NCBI RefSeq assembly: GCF_018613065.1
Contig: NZ_JAGGQW010000059.1
Span: 4,443 to 68,442 of the forward strand
Reading direction: 5' to 3'
DNA from: Bacillus sp. ISL-7
Lineage (GTDB): Bacteria > Bacillota > Bacilli > Bacillales_B > DSM-18226
DNA: 64,000 bases
The position numbers and the translations under genes were made by a program. The number at the start of each line of letters is the position of its first letter. The first letter of the stretch is position 1. A model generated the notes under the pieces. It had not been told where the DNA came from and did not search any database. It worked only from the letters and a program-made list of their open reading frames with translations. Shown piece by piece: positions 48,043 through 56,503 of the stretch.

Positions 48043-48849
48043 TCAGTCAATAACTCTTGCCACGTTACCACCACACTTGTGACATTCCCCTTCCAATACA
48101 ATTCCAGTAGGAAATTCTTTGACTGTATATCTTTCAATTTTAACCACATCACAACAAGAACCGCACCAAACATTTTGTTCTAATTTTCTACGGATTTCTG
48201 CAGGAATAGAAAGCCATTGTTTATTTGCGGAAAAAGAGATCACTTCTTGATTATGTATTTTTTCAGGATCTTCTTCTACTTTCTCCAACAGTTCGATAAC
48301 TTCTTGGATCTTGGTCCTGACTTTTTTATATTCAATCGATTTCCACGCATCCAGGATTGTGATTAACTCTTTATTGCCTGAATTTGCAATCTTATCTAAT
48401 AAAAGAAGAATCAAGCTGCGGTTCCGGTCTTTTAATGTTTCAACAAATTCATAAGTTCTATTTTCAGCAGCATCAATAAGCTTTTCCAATAATTCATCAG
48501 CATAGGTCTCGCGTTCAATGTCCCAGCCATTATCCGTATAGACAAGCAATGGGAGTCTGCCACTATACTCGATGGCTAAATAATGATGAAGAATCAGCCA
48601 GTCTATTTTTGCGAGAATCTCTTTTTGCGGAACACCTTTGAATGCCCCGTATACAGGGCTGTGGTGCAATTCTAGTTCTAATAACTTTTTATCTTTTGAT
48701 CCCGCAAGAATTTTGGCAAGCATTGCCCGGCCGCCACTCAGGATCAAATCATCTGCCCCACGTAAAATAGTTTTAATTTCATTGTCTGGCATCGACCTAA
48801 TTCCGTTTGGATTAAGTTCATATCTCACTTGTTTTCCTTTTTTAACCAT
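48043..48849 (-). CDS. RQC-minor-like winged-helix protein with C-terminal zinc ribbon
   Basis: A 268-residue protein whose start at 48849 (MVKKGKQVRYELNP) has GAGGG nine bases upstream. Residues about 60-125 contain an HHYLAIEYSGRLPLLVYTDN segment like the RecQ C-terminal winged helix, found in standalone proteins that I recall as RQC-minor. The middle is a helical repeat-like region (residues 125-200). The C-terminus has a four-cysteine ribbon, CGSCCD and CHKCGG. Nucleic-acid binding is likely; the biological role is not established by the sequence. Confidence 0.65.
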   Translation of the reverse strand: MVKKGKQVRYELNPNGIRSMPDNEIKTILRGADDLILSGGRAMLAKILAGSKDKKLLELELHHSPVYGAFKGVPQKEILAKIDWLILHHYLAIEYSGRLPLLVYTDNGWDIERETYADELLEKLIDAAENRTYEFVETLKDRNRSLILLLLDKIANSGNKELITILDAWKSIEYKKVRTKIQEVIELLEKVEEDPEKIHNQEVISFSANKQWLSIPAEIRRKLEQNVWCGSCCDVVKIERYTVKEFPTGIVLEGECHKCGGNVARVID

Positions 48850-48987
48850 CGTCGTCATCCCTCATTTTAAAAAACTTTAAACCAATAAACAAGAGCGTAT
48901 GTTTGTATTATTATATCACACCAGCGAACAAAGACTAATAACCATTGAAGAAAAATAATAGCCTCCCTAAAAACCAGAGAGATTTTT

Positions 48988-49110
48988 TTACACACGGCCA
49001 CATTCATTTTTCAATACTGGCACCTTATCATGAAATCGAAAGCCAAGAAACCATCTATGTGCTAGGTAAGTTTCGTTTTCAATAGTTTTCCGCATTGTTG
49101 TGGTTGAAGC
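48988..49110 (-). pseudogene. IS1182-family transposase fragment
   Basis: The frame ending at 48988 contains MRKTIENETYLAHRWFLG and FHDKVP, the signature of an internal segment of IS1182-type DDE transposases. Only about 35 residues remain, with no catalytic domain. It lies between the RQC-like gene and its partial duplicate. Confidence 0.6.
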
Positions 49111-49134
49111 CATAAGTCTAGTTTGCTTTATAAA

Positions 49135-49165
49135 AAATCGCTCAGTCAATTCAACTGAGCGATTT
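49135..49165. terminator. Bidirectional hairpin near the transposase relic
   Basis: AAATCGCTCAGT pairs with ACTGAGCGATTT across a 7-base loop. It may be the terminator or an end structure of the decayed insertion element. Confidence 0.6.
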
Positions 49166-49280
49166 CCTAAATTAAATAAATTGATGATGAATAATTTAAT
49201 CACTTTTTCAAAGAAAACCTGAGAGATTCAGACCTCGCTTACTGACTCCAACAATCCTATTTCAAAGCAAGTATTAATCA

Positions 49281-49410
49281 TATTTTCAAATGTGATTTGC
49301 ATTATTGATTATTTCTCCTTTAATCAATAACTCTTGCCACTTCATTACCACACTTTTTCCATTTCCCTTCCAATACAAATCCACTAGAACAAAACTCCAT
49401 AAAAGCATGA
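49281..49410 (-). pseudogene. Partial duplicate of the RQC-like/HhH gene junction
   Basis: Over about 115 bases this matches 48004-48120: the last 20 or so codons of the RQC-like gene (ending VARVID and stop at 49320-49322), the ribosome-site spacer, and the first seven codons of the HhH gene (MQITFEN). It diverges on both sides. Two of the zinc-ribbon cysteines are altered. It is a decayed local duplication. Confidence 0.75.
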
Positions 49411-49425
49411 TCAGCACTGTGTCTT

Positions 49426-50826
49426 CTAGTTACTTACTGCCATTTTCATCTTTCTGCCCACTAAAACCCAGTATAGAAACAAACTGAAAACAGCCAAAAA
49501 TGCCAGTACAAATAAGACATTACTATATAAGGATGCATTCGAATTGTTGATGTATCCCAGTAGTTTGACTTTCATAGCAGAATTGTCCATCATTGCTGCT
49601 GTATAAGCAATTCCAATGGAAGCAGCGACATTAAGGATCAAATTATAAAAACCGATTGCTGTTCCAGAATTTTCTTTTGAAATAGTCCTAATACAATTAT
49701 CAAGCATCGGTGCATACATAAATGCAAACGAGCTAGAGAATACAACCATTGATAAAACAAATATTATTACCGAACTTTTTACAAAGAATCCGCCTAACAA
49801 TAGACTAGCTGTGATTCCGATAATTGCTATCGTAATACACTGCTTGGTGCCCATAATTTTAGCTACTTTTCCAGATAGGGCCCCAACAATAGCTGCTAGG
49901 ACATATGCTGGAATTAATAATAGCGAAATGGTATCTAGTTTCAAATGATAAATCGATTCTAATAAAAATGGAAACAAGAAAATATATGCTAATTGGACAG
50001 AATAGACAACAAAAGCAACTGCAAGCAGGGAAAGAAACTGCTTATTTTGAAAGAAAGAAATACCAATGAATGCTTTTGTATTTTTGCTTATATAAACTAG
50101 GAAGAGCGCAATGGCTCCAATAAATAAGAGAAGATAAATCCAATTGAAATCTGTAATATATAATAGAAGAAATGCAGCAATTGATCCAACTAAAAATAAT
50201 CCTAGCACATCTACATGATTGCCTTTCCCCTCTTCCTTAGGAAGATATTTTAGAATAAAAGGAAGAATGAAAAGGGTGACTAATGGAACTAAAAATAGCG
50301 TTGTCCAATGGAAATAAGTAGATATATAGCCGCCTGTTAGTGCACCAATTACTTGTGAAAGGGCAAAGCTGCTAGTACTTAATCCTAAAAACTTCTTTTG
50401 TTCACTTGCAGGAAGATGTTTGGTTACAAATATAACATATAATGTTTCAGCAGATGCCAAGCCAGCAGTTTGAACAATTCGTGATAGTACGACCATTATG
50501 AACGATTGTTGAAAAATATATCCCATTACAGAACCAACACAAATTAAAATAATTCCGACGCTAAATAGTTTTCTGATACTAATTGAATCTGCCAAGGCTG
50601 CGTAAACAACAGCTCCAATTCCAATTACAAGTCCCGCTAATGTTGCTTGCCAGCTAACTGTTGTTGCAGAGATATTGAAATCCTTCGCCATATCCACAGA
50701 AATAATTTTAAAAGAATTATCTATAATCAAACATAGTAAAAATAATAGTAAGATAACAGGAACCGCTTTTTTAACATTATACTCTGATGCATCAGTCACA
50801 CTTATATCTGCACTTATTGTCGCCAT
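49426..50826 (-). CDS. MFS transporter, 14-segment (DHA2-like)
   Basis: A 466-residue major-facilitator protein starting MATISADISVTDASEYNVK at 50826 behind AAAAGGAGAG. About fourteen hydrophobic segments are seen; motif A-like ADSISIRKLFSVG is near residue 80 and motif C-like GALTGGYISTYFHW near 160. DHA2-type members are usually drug or metabolite exporters. Here it directly follows a purine nucleoside phosphorylase, so nucleoside or base transport is possible, but the family offers little direct support. Confidence 0.8.
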   Translation of the reverse strand: MATISADISVTDASEYNVKKAVPVILLLFLLCLIIDNSFKIISVDMAKDFNISATTVSWQATLAGLVIGIGAVVYAALADSISIRKLFSVGIILICVGSVMGYIFQQSFIMVVLSRIVQTAGLASAETLYVIFVTKHLPASEQKKFLGLSTSSFALSQVIGALTGGYISTYFHWTTLFLVPLVTLFILPFILKYLPKEEGKGNHVDVLGLFLVGSIAAFLLLYITDFNWIYLLLFIGAIALFLVYISKNTKAFIGISFFQNKQFLSLLAVAFVVYSVQLAYIFLFPFLLESIYHLKLDTISLLLIPAYVLAAIVGALSGKVAKIMGTKQCITIAIIGITASLLLGGFFVKSSVIIFVLSMVVFSSSFAFMYAPMLDNCIRTISKENSGTAIGFYNLILNVAASIGIAYTAAMMDNSAMKVKLLGYINNSNASLYSNVLFVLAFLAVFSLFLYWVLVGRKMKMAVSN

Positions 50827-50919
50827 CTTTCTCTCTCCTTTTGTGCTACAGGAAATCGTCACATGAATGAAGGAAAATATCCAGTAGATTTGTCATATTA
50901 TATATCAAGATTTCGTTTA

Positions 50920-51639
50920 TTAAGCTAGTTCCAAGGCGATTTCCATCATATTGGTAAAAGCTTTTTGTCTTTCTTCTGGTGTCGTTTGTTCATTACGAAT
51001 AATATGATCACTTACTGTTAAAATTGTCAGTGCGTTTACCCCAGCATAGGCTGCATTCATATAAAGACCAGCTGTCTCCATTTCAGCACATAAAATTCCC
51101 ATCTTCCGCCACTTTTCTATTGCGCTTTCATCGGCATTATAAAAGATATCGCTACTAAGGACATTTCCAACATGGACAGGTAGTCTTTTTTCATCGGCTG
51201 CTTTTTTGGCCTTCTCTAATAACGTAAACGAGGCAATATTAGAAAATTCTCCTGGCAGATTGTATTGATGAACATAACGAGAATCTGTAGAAGCACCCAT
51301 CGCCATTACAATATCATACAAATTCATATTGTCCTGAATAGCACCGCATGTACCAATACGAATTAAATTTTTCACACCAAATACATTTATTAATTCCCAT
51401 GAGTAGAGACTCATACTTGGCATGCCCATACCAGTTCCCATAGTAGAGACTTTCTTTCCTTTATAGGTTCCGGTAAAACCAAGCATATTGCGCACTGAAT
51501 TAAACTGAACAACGTCATCCAAATAGGTTTCTGCAATAAACTTTGCTCTTAAGGGATCTCCTGGTAAAAGGATTGTTTCAGCAATTTCTACCCCATTAGG
51601 TTTTATATGTGGGGTTTCCTTGTGTTCTATAGTACTCAT
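50920..51639 (-). CDS. deoD: Purine nucleoside phosphorylase, DeoD type
   Basis: A 239-residue hexameric-type PNP that splits (deoxy)adenosine, inosine and guanosine with phosphate. Visible motifs are ILLPGDPLRAKFIAETYL near residue 25, GTGMGMPSMSLYSWEL near 64, RIGTCGAIQ near 87 and CAEMETAGLYMNA near 180. The ATG at 51639 follows GGAGGAGAG; a second ATG one codon earlier is equally possible. It heads a two-gene unit with the MFS transporter and is preceded by operator-like palindromes and a GntR gene. Confidence 0.92.
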   Translation of the reverse strand: MSTIEHKETPHIKPNGVEIAETILLPGDPLRAKFIAETYLDDVVQFNSVRNMLGFTGTYKGKKVSTMGTGMGMPSMSLYSWELINVFGVKNLIRIGTCGAIQDNMNLYDIVMAMGASTDSRYVHQYNLPGEFSNIASFTLLEKAKKAADEKRLPVHVGNVLSSDIFYNADESAIEKWRKMGILCAEMETAGLYMNAAYAGVNALTILTVSDHIIRNEQTTPEERQKAFTNMMEIALELA

Positions 51640-51733
51640 CATATCTCTCCTCCATTTGAGTTTTCCTTCTCGTATCTGAAAACAAGAAAGTAGTATGTTT
51701 GTTTGCGTTTTCATTTAGATCCACCACTAATCT

Positions 51734-51767
51734 TACAACGTTGTATAGTTGTATAAAAACTTGTATG
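51734..51767. promoter_or_regulatory. Operator-like palindromes upstream of deoD
   Basis: TACAACGTTGTA (51734-51745) is a perfect palindrome, and TTGTATA units recur through 51767 (GTATAGTTGTATAAAAACTTGTAT). HutC/UTRA-type GntR regulators bind dyads of this size, and such a regulator is encoded next door. Confidence 0.5.
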
Positions 51768-51846
51768 ACCTCCAACAATAATAAGGATATCACACCAAAC
51801 ATTTGCCCACAACCTTGTTTTAATAAAAATATGTACAATCTGTAAC

Positions 51847-51889
51847 AAAAAAAGCGGTGTCATTATAAAAATGACACCGCTTTTTTTTG
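51847..51889 (-). terminator. Terminator of the GntR gene
   Basis: AAGCGGTGTCATT pairs with AATGACACCGCTT around a short loop, with long A and T tracts on both sides, so it would work in either direction. Confidence 0.9.
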
Positions 51890-51943
51890 TTTACCAAGGA
51901 AATAGCTAGGTAGGATCTGTAAACCCGATATTTACTGCTGACA

Positions 51944-52684
51944 CTATTTCTTAGTATTTATCCTTATTTGACTAAACTCTGTTGGAATATAATATTTATT
52001 ATAGACAACTGGATATTTATCGCTGATATAGACGCTTTCTAAAATCAAATCACAATCCCCTCCATCAAAAATTTGATATTTTAACGATGGAGTATTTATG
52101 GAATGAGAACGTTTTATTTCGATTGTAGAGGAATTGGCTAGTTCATATACTTCTGTTTCTAACATTTCTAATAATTGTTTCTCATTCTGTAAGTCCAACT
52201 CTAACTCCGAAACTGCTTCAATTGACATTATGGTAAAAGCATAGGCTGCTACCTTATTGCCGCTCATATACCAGCGGTCCACTGCAACAACCGCAGTCAG
52301 CGGACGGTTCAATACCTGCACTGCATAGTCTGTGACTAATTCCATCCTTAAACTAAGCTCGACATCATCAACTTTTTCCGGAAAGCATTTATATAAGGGA
52401 TTCCCCAATTTCTCCAATCCAATTTTGTTTTCATTTTGATGAACTTTCGTAATAAAATTACCTTTTCCATGGATGTTCTTCACCAGTCCATCTTCTTGCA
52501 AAAGGGACAAAGCTTGCCTTAATGTCATTCTACTAACCCCAAATACTTTTGCTAATTCTGGTTCTGTGGGCAGTCGGCTATCAGGCGGAAACGTTCCATC
52601 CATAATCTGTTTGTACAGTCGGTCATAGACTGTAACGAATAAGGGTTGTTTATTTTTAGTGGGCTCATTCAGTTTATTGTTCAT
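51944..52684 (-). CDS. GntR-family regulator with UTRA domain
   Basis: A 246-residue protein with an N-terminal winged HTH (about 15-80; LYKQIMDGTFPPDSRLPTEP and SRMTLRQALSLL) and a UTRA effector domain in about 95-245. The ATG at 52684 is used, with AGGTG ten bases upstream; a GTG at 52696 is another option. It is upstream of and parallel to deoD and the MFS gene, separated by a terminator, and is the likely controller of both. The effector could be a nucleoside or sugar phosphate. Confidence 0.85.
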   Translation of the reverse strand: MNNKLNEPTKNKQPLFVTVYDRLYKQIMDGTFPPDSRLPTEPELAKVFGVSRMTLRQALSLLQEDGLVKNIHGKGNFITKVHQNENKIGLEKLGNPLYKCFPEKVDDVELSLRMELVTDYAVQVLNRPLTAVVAVDRWYMSGNKVAAYAFTIMSIEAVSELELDLQNEKQLLEMLETEVYELANSSTIEIKRSHSINTPSLKYQIFDGGDCDLILESVYISDKYPVVYNKYYIPTEFSQIRINTKK

Positions 52685-52698
52685 ATTAATACACACCT

Positions 52699-52797
52699 AT
52701 TAATTTCAATAATATTTGTAATCTTACTTTTAAGGTTGCATATCTCACTATGCTTTTTGTTTTCTCTATTGTAGCGTACTTTGCTATTGAAATTAAT
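52699..52797. promoter_or_regulatory. 13-base inverted repeat flanking the GntR promoter
   Basis: ATTAATTTCAATA (52699-52711) recurs as its exact inverse TATTGAAATTAAT (52785-52797). The first copy overlaps the ribosome-site region of the GntR gene and the second lies upstream of a TACAAT -10-like sequence. Autoregulation through looping is a possible meaning. Confidence 0.4.
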
Positions 52798-52964
52798 ACA
52801 ATTCATAAAATAGTCCTAATTTAATAATGAAAAATAGGTGCGTTCCTTTTCTTTTCCTAATACGATCCTCCGTTTCATATAATTCACATTTGCTTTGTTT
52901 CACTTTTCCCGTCCCTTAGGTGGCCACAGTTTAGCTCTTTCTATTTAGAAAAACAGGGTCAACA
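52798..52964. other. Intergenic, no gene recognised
   Basis: The remainder of the 340-base gap between the GntR gene and the Gp49-like gene holds no open frame or structured RNA that I can support. Confidence 0.4.
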
Positions 52965-53005
52965 TAAAAAAACCTGAACACAATGATTCTTGCATTCAGG
53001 GTTCG
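52965..53005 (-). terminator. Terminator of the Gp49-like gene
   Basis: On the minus strand CCTGAA pairs with TTCAGG around a 16-base loop and is followed by T7. Confidence 0.7.
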
Positions 53006-53026
53006 GACTTTTCGCAGCTCCACATT

Positions 53027-53476
53027 CTAAGACTGTATCGCTATACTTTGAGTTTTGTAAGCTTCAAGCTCACTAATTTTATGTTTAATCCGTTCCAAAC
53101 AAATCTGGGTGTTTGTTTCTTTGTTATAGGATGCCGCATCTACACTGGTTATCGATTCGGTGATGATAAACCCATTGGGCAGCTGGACCGCAACCATAGT
53201 GCATCTTCCAAAAGCCTTAATAACTTTAACCTGGGATTTTTCGATCATTTCATTGATATCCGCTGGTACACTATGATTTATCATTAGTTTCTTTGCCTGT
53301 TGTTTCGCAATAAAGGAATAATCGGATGATGGTTCAAATGCCATTTCAAAGGCTCCCATTGTTGTTTCAATGACCTCATCATTGATGATATCCCTAACCT
53401 TCACTTTCCCATTCGCTGTGATTTCCAACAATTCCATTACAATATCTGGCGACCCTTTCACTTGGTATATCTTCAA
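53027..53476 (-). CDS. Phage Gp49-like protein (N4 gp49 / Sf6 gene 66 family)
   Basis: The C-terminal 75 residues have the family pattern: CTMVAVQLPNGFIITES, then SVDAASYNKE and ICLERIKHKISELEAY. The N-terminal half (KIYQVKGSPDIVMELLEITA) looks like a small beta-domain and is not part of the phage family as I know it. A TTG start at 53476 is favoured because GGAGGG lies seven bases before it; an ATG at 53494 lacks a site. It is a lone, phage-derived gene with unknown role. Confidence 0.65.
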   Translation of the reverse strand: MKIYQVKGSPDIVMELLEITANGKVKVRDIINDEVIETTMGAFEMAFEPSSDYSFIAKQQAKKLMINHSVPADINEMIEKSQVKVIKAFGRCTMVAVQLPNGFIITESITSVDAASYNKETNTQICLERIKHKISELEAYKTQSIAIQS

Positions 53477-53494
53477 GCTCTTTCCCTCCACCAT

Positions 53495-53842
53495 GCCTTT
53501 TTAAAAAAACTTCCGTTAAACTAGTCTATTCAGCAAGCAGAAGAGCTGTGAACCTTGAGAAAAAATTACAACCGTTCATACGAAAAAAGCCAGGCCACAT
53601 CGCAAGAAGGCTGATTGGTTTACCTTATTCTGGGGCTTAACTTACGTGGCAATGGGTTATTCAATCTTTACCAAAAAGGATTCAAGTCAATCAGTAAGCG
53701 CGGAGGAAATTTCAGTTATAAAACAAACAATTTTAGAGATTAAATGATTTCACCATAAATCTTTATATGGATAAGTAGTTCAGATAATGTTGTGCCTGGC
53801 ACTTTATTTGGTTATTCAAATGAACTTGGTTTTTCCTTAAAT
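53495..53842 (+). other. Intergenic region with an orphan 63-codon open frame
   Basis: From 53559 to 53747 the plus strand is open for 63 codons ending in TGA. It encodes a basic start and one hydrophobic segment (WFTLFWGLTYVAMGYSIF), then a charged tail, like a small membrane protein, but no start codon lies ahead of it. It is probably a gene that has lost its 5' end. A short palindrome GTGCCTGGCAC is at 53792-53802. Confidence 0.35.
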
Positions 53843-53888
53843 AAAAAAAGCGGTACAATTCTATTTTAAAAGAATTGTACCGCTTTTT
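53843..53888 (-). terminator. Terminator of the malonate decarboxylase operon
   Basis: AAAAGCGGTACAATTCT pairs with AGAATTGTACCGCTTTT, with a T-run on the minus strand, six bases after the mdcG stop. Confidence 0.93.
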
Positions 53889-53893
53889 GTTTA

Positions 53894-54508
53894 TTATTTT
53901 GGATCATTCCAAGGATTTTTACTCATCCTTGGACCGTATATTGTTTTTAATAATACAAGATCACTGCCCCTTACATACTCGCTTAAAGAAAACGAAACAG
54001 CTGGTGTTTCTACTTGTACATCTATTCTTACCGGGCTTTTCTTCAATTCATGAATGATCTGGACACCCACTTCCATTGGGAGCGGTTCAGGGGCACGAAT
54101 GATAATATCTAGATCACTTTCTAAAGTTACGGTTTCAACTTTGCTGGCAAGTTCAAAGCCAACACTGCCTCCTGGGCCCCAGGAAAGACTGTATTTGTTT
54201 AATAGGTCTGCAGAATTTGTTAGAGCTGAAAACACAGGTGACTGTTTAATTTCCCACAGATAACTTTTAGTAAGATGTTCTGGTTTAATTTGCCGAAACA
54301 CTCGATTTTTCGGTAAAAATGCGGCAAATCTTTCATTTCTATTTCTGCCCCTAATCCCGACAGCTACCTGCCCATTAGGAGCAATTGCCCTGCGGACAAC
54401 TACAAATGGAGCAATTTCAAGGGAAAGTAAAGCCCAATCAGGGATTGGAGAGTGGCTAATTAAATCCCTACGGTTAATCTCCAGTAGATCATGTGGTTCT
54501 AACACCAT
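53894..54508 (-). CDS. mdcG: Phosphoribosyl-dephospho-CoA transferase (malonate decarboxylase holo-ACP synthase)
   Basis: A 204-residue nucleotidyltransferase-like enzyme that attaches the 2'-(5''-triphosphoribosyl)-3'-dephospho-CoA prosthetic group to the MdcC acyl carrier protein. The segment GPGGSVGFELASKVETV followed by ESDLDIIIRA near residue 130 corresponds to the catalytic GSxGWE...DLDL pattern of the family. It overlaps the end of the mdcDE gene by 10 bases. Confidence 0.9.
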   Translation of the reverse strand: MVLEPHDLLEINRRDLISHSPIPDWALLSLEIAPFVVVRRAIAPNGQVAVGIRGRNRNERFAAFLPKNRVFRQIKPEHLTKSYLWEIKQSPVFSALTNSADLLNKYSLSWGPGGSVGFELASKVETVTLESDLDIIIRAPEPLPMEVGVQIIHELKKSPVRIDVQVETPAVSFSLSEYVRGSDLVLLKTIYGPRMSKNPWNDPK

Positions 54509-56196
54509 TGTTCTTTCAACTTTTCTCTGACCAAAATGGAAGCTGACCGTCCGCCATTTCTGGCAAAAGTAGAAGTTAGCCGGCTGCTTAAATCCCTTGG
54601 GCTGTTTTTTATGTCTGCGATTGCATACATTAATTTACTGCATACGATCAGTAGATCAGTTTCATTAGGCTCATCTGCATTGACTCCGACAATAAGTTCA
54701 TGAAGTGCGCCTAGTTTTTCAAAGGATTTGATATCATACGCCATCGCCGGGACTTTTTTCGTTGCTTCTTCGAGTTCATCAATTGTTCGAAGTGTAATTC
54801 TTGCAGCTGATTGTTTGGACATCACATGCACATTTACCCCCTCATCATCCAAAGCGATTAGCCGATTGGCCTGCATCCCATGGGAAAGGAAAGCTCCTGA
54901 AATCGCCTTACCTGGAATAAATGCAATCACTGGATGGCCTGCCAATCTTGCTGATGCATAGGCATCCACAGCTGCTGCGCATGCCTGATGGATTCCCAAA
55001 AGTTCTTCACGGTATCCGTACGCCTGACTCGGTACATCCACAATTGCAACAATTGCTCGCTTCTCATTATTTCGGTCCTCCTCCATTGCTTCCCGGATAT
55101 ACTTGGCGATCATCCATCCCTGTTCTAGTCCGAATTCACCTGCCCTGGCTCTTGGAAAGCGGCTGGCTTTATCAGGGACAACTGTAAGGAAACGGGCAGC
55201 TTTATTGCCGATAAAGGAGTCTGCACAAAGCACCGAAGGGATTTCTCCGATATCCGGTGACCCCGATGTCAATAGATTAAACCATTTTTGTCCCCTGCTT
55301 TTAACACCTTCGCCTAAGTCCATTTTACCGCGTTGAGCGCAATCCCCCTTAATGGTTAGGTCGGACTGAATCCATAAGGATCTAATCTTTTCCGGGGTCA
55401 GTTTCTCAGACGGATTAACGGATTCTAAAAAGGTTATATATCTATCAACCTCAGCACTTCTTGGTGTATCCTCTTTACCCTGCGCGATGGAAGAAAGTAT
55501 GGATTGCTTCAATCTGTCGCAATCATCTTCCACCAAGATTTCGGTGAAACCAGATGCTTTTCTTTGATTTCCTCCGATGGTGTTCCAAATCAGACGGCGG
55601 TCCATCGAATCGAATTCCTCGATGCCTGCTTCTTGCTCAATTACTTCTGGACCATTTAAGCCGAGGCGTCCTTCGCGTGTCATGATTAACGTACTGCATA
55701 AGCCTGCGGTAATGGACATACCTCCAAAGGCACCGATTTTTCCTGGGATTATACCAATGACAGGTACATATTCCCTAAGAGCAACAATCGCTGCCCCGAT
55801 TTCTGCAATCGACAACAGTCCATAATTTGCTTCCTGCAGCCTGACTCCTCCAGAATCAAATATTAAAACAGGATAAATGTATTTGCCGGATTGATTTTCC
55901 TTCAAGGCAAGTTCTAAAGCCCCTGCAATTTTAGCACCTGAAACTTCACCAATTCCTCCCCCCTGAAAATTTCCTTCTATTGATATTACTAACAAAGAGT
56001 TTCCACTCAATTCTCCTCTGGCAATGATGACTCCATCATCGCTTTGCGGAACAATCCCCTGAGGTTCCAAGTGAGGTGATTCAACCCCAGAAAATGGATC
56101 AAGCAGTTCCCTAAAGCTGGAATCATCAAGTAACATATGTGCCCTTTCACGGCCACTACATTCTACAAAACTACTTTTTAATGTATTCAGCAACAT
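54499..56196 (-). CDS. Malonate decarboxylase beta-gamma fusion (MdcD-MdcE)
   Basis: A 565-residue carboxyltransferase-like protein combining two subunits that are separate in Klebsiella and Acinetobacter. The first half (about 1-275) is MdcD-like, starting with SFVECSGRERAHMLLDD and including the crotonase-type oxyanion stretch GKIGAFGGMSITAGL. The second half (about 300-565) is MdcE-like with AIVDVPSQAYGYREELLG and FIPGKAISGAFLSHGMQANR. It decarboxylates malonyl-S-ACP. GGAGGTGG precedes the ATG, which overlaps mdcC by 26 bases. Confidence 0.92.
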   Translation of the reverse strand: MLLNTLKSSFVECSGRERAHMLLDDSSFRELLDPFSGVESPHLEPQGIVPQSDDGVIIARGELSGNSLLVISIEGNFQGGGIGEVSGAKIAGALELALKENQSGKYIYPVLIFDSGGVRLQEANYGLLSIAEIGAAIVALREYVPVIGIIPGKIGAFGGMSITAGLCSTLIMTREGRLGLNGPEVIEQEAGIEEFDSMDRRLIWNTIGGNQRKASGFTEILVEDDCDRLKQSILSSIAQGKEDTPRSAEVDRYITFLESVNPSEKLTPEKIRSLWIQSDLTIKGDCAQRGKMDLGEGVKSRGQKWFNLLTSGSPDIGEIPSVLCADSFIGNKAARFLTVVPDKASRFPRARAGEFGLEQGWMIAKYIREAMEEDRNNEKRAIVAIVDVPSQAYGYREELLGIHQACAAAVDAYASARLAGHPVIAFIPGKAISGAFLSHGMQANRLIALDDEGVNVHVMSKQSAARITLRTIDELEEATKKVPAMAYDIKSFEKLGALHELIVGVNADEPNETDLLIVCSKLMYAIADIKNSPRDLSSRLTSTFARNGGRSASILVREKLKEQWC

Positions 56197-56482
56197 TTGC
56201 CACCTCCAATGCTTGTGCGAGTCTTAATGTGACAACACCGGGAGTTGCTCCAAAATCATTAATCATAATCCTAGCGGATACAGCATTTTGTATAAAAAAC
56301 CTCTCAAGGACAGTCTTCCATATTTCTTTATACCCTGTGGTTCCAGTCCGTATGGTAACCTCTGCATATTCCCCATCTGTCGGTTCAATTAAGATTTCAA
56401 GATCACCTGATCCAACCACTCCAACGTGTGCATGCGACTTAAGGATTTTAGTTGCAGGAAAACGATAGGTTAATCTTTCCAT
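56171..56482 (-). CDS. mdcC: Malonate decarboxylase acyl carrier protein (delta subunit)
   Basis: A 103-residue carrier. The prosthetic-group serine is in VGVVGSGDLEILIEP near residue 25. The protein resembles MdcC rather than standard 4'-phosphopantetheine ACPs. It lies 21 bases downstream of mdcB and overlaps the mdcDE start. Confidence 0.92.
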   Translation of the reverse strand: MERLTYRFPATKILKSHAHVGVVGSGDLEILIEPTDGEYAEVTIRTGTTGYKEIWKTVLERFFIQNAVSARIMINDFGATPGVVTLRLAQALEVANVAEYIKK

Positions 56483-56503
56483 TTGGCAGTCCTCCTTTTT
56501 TTA

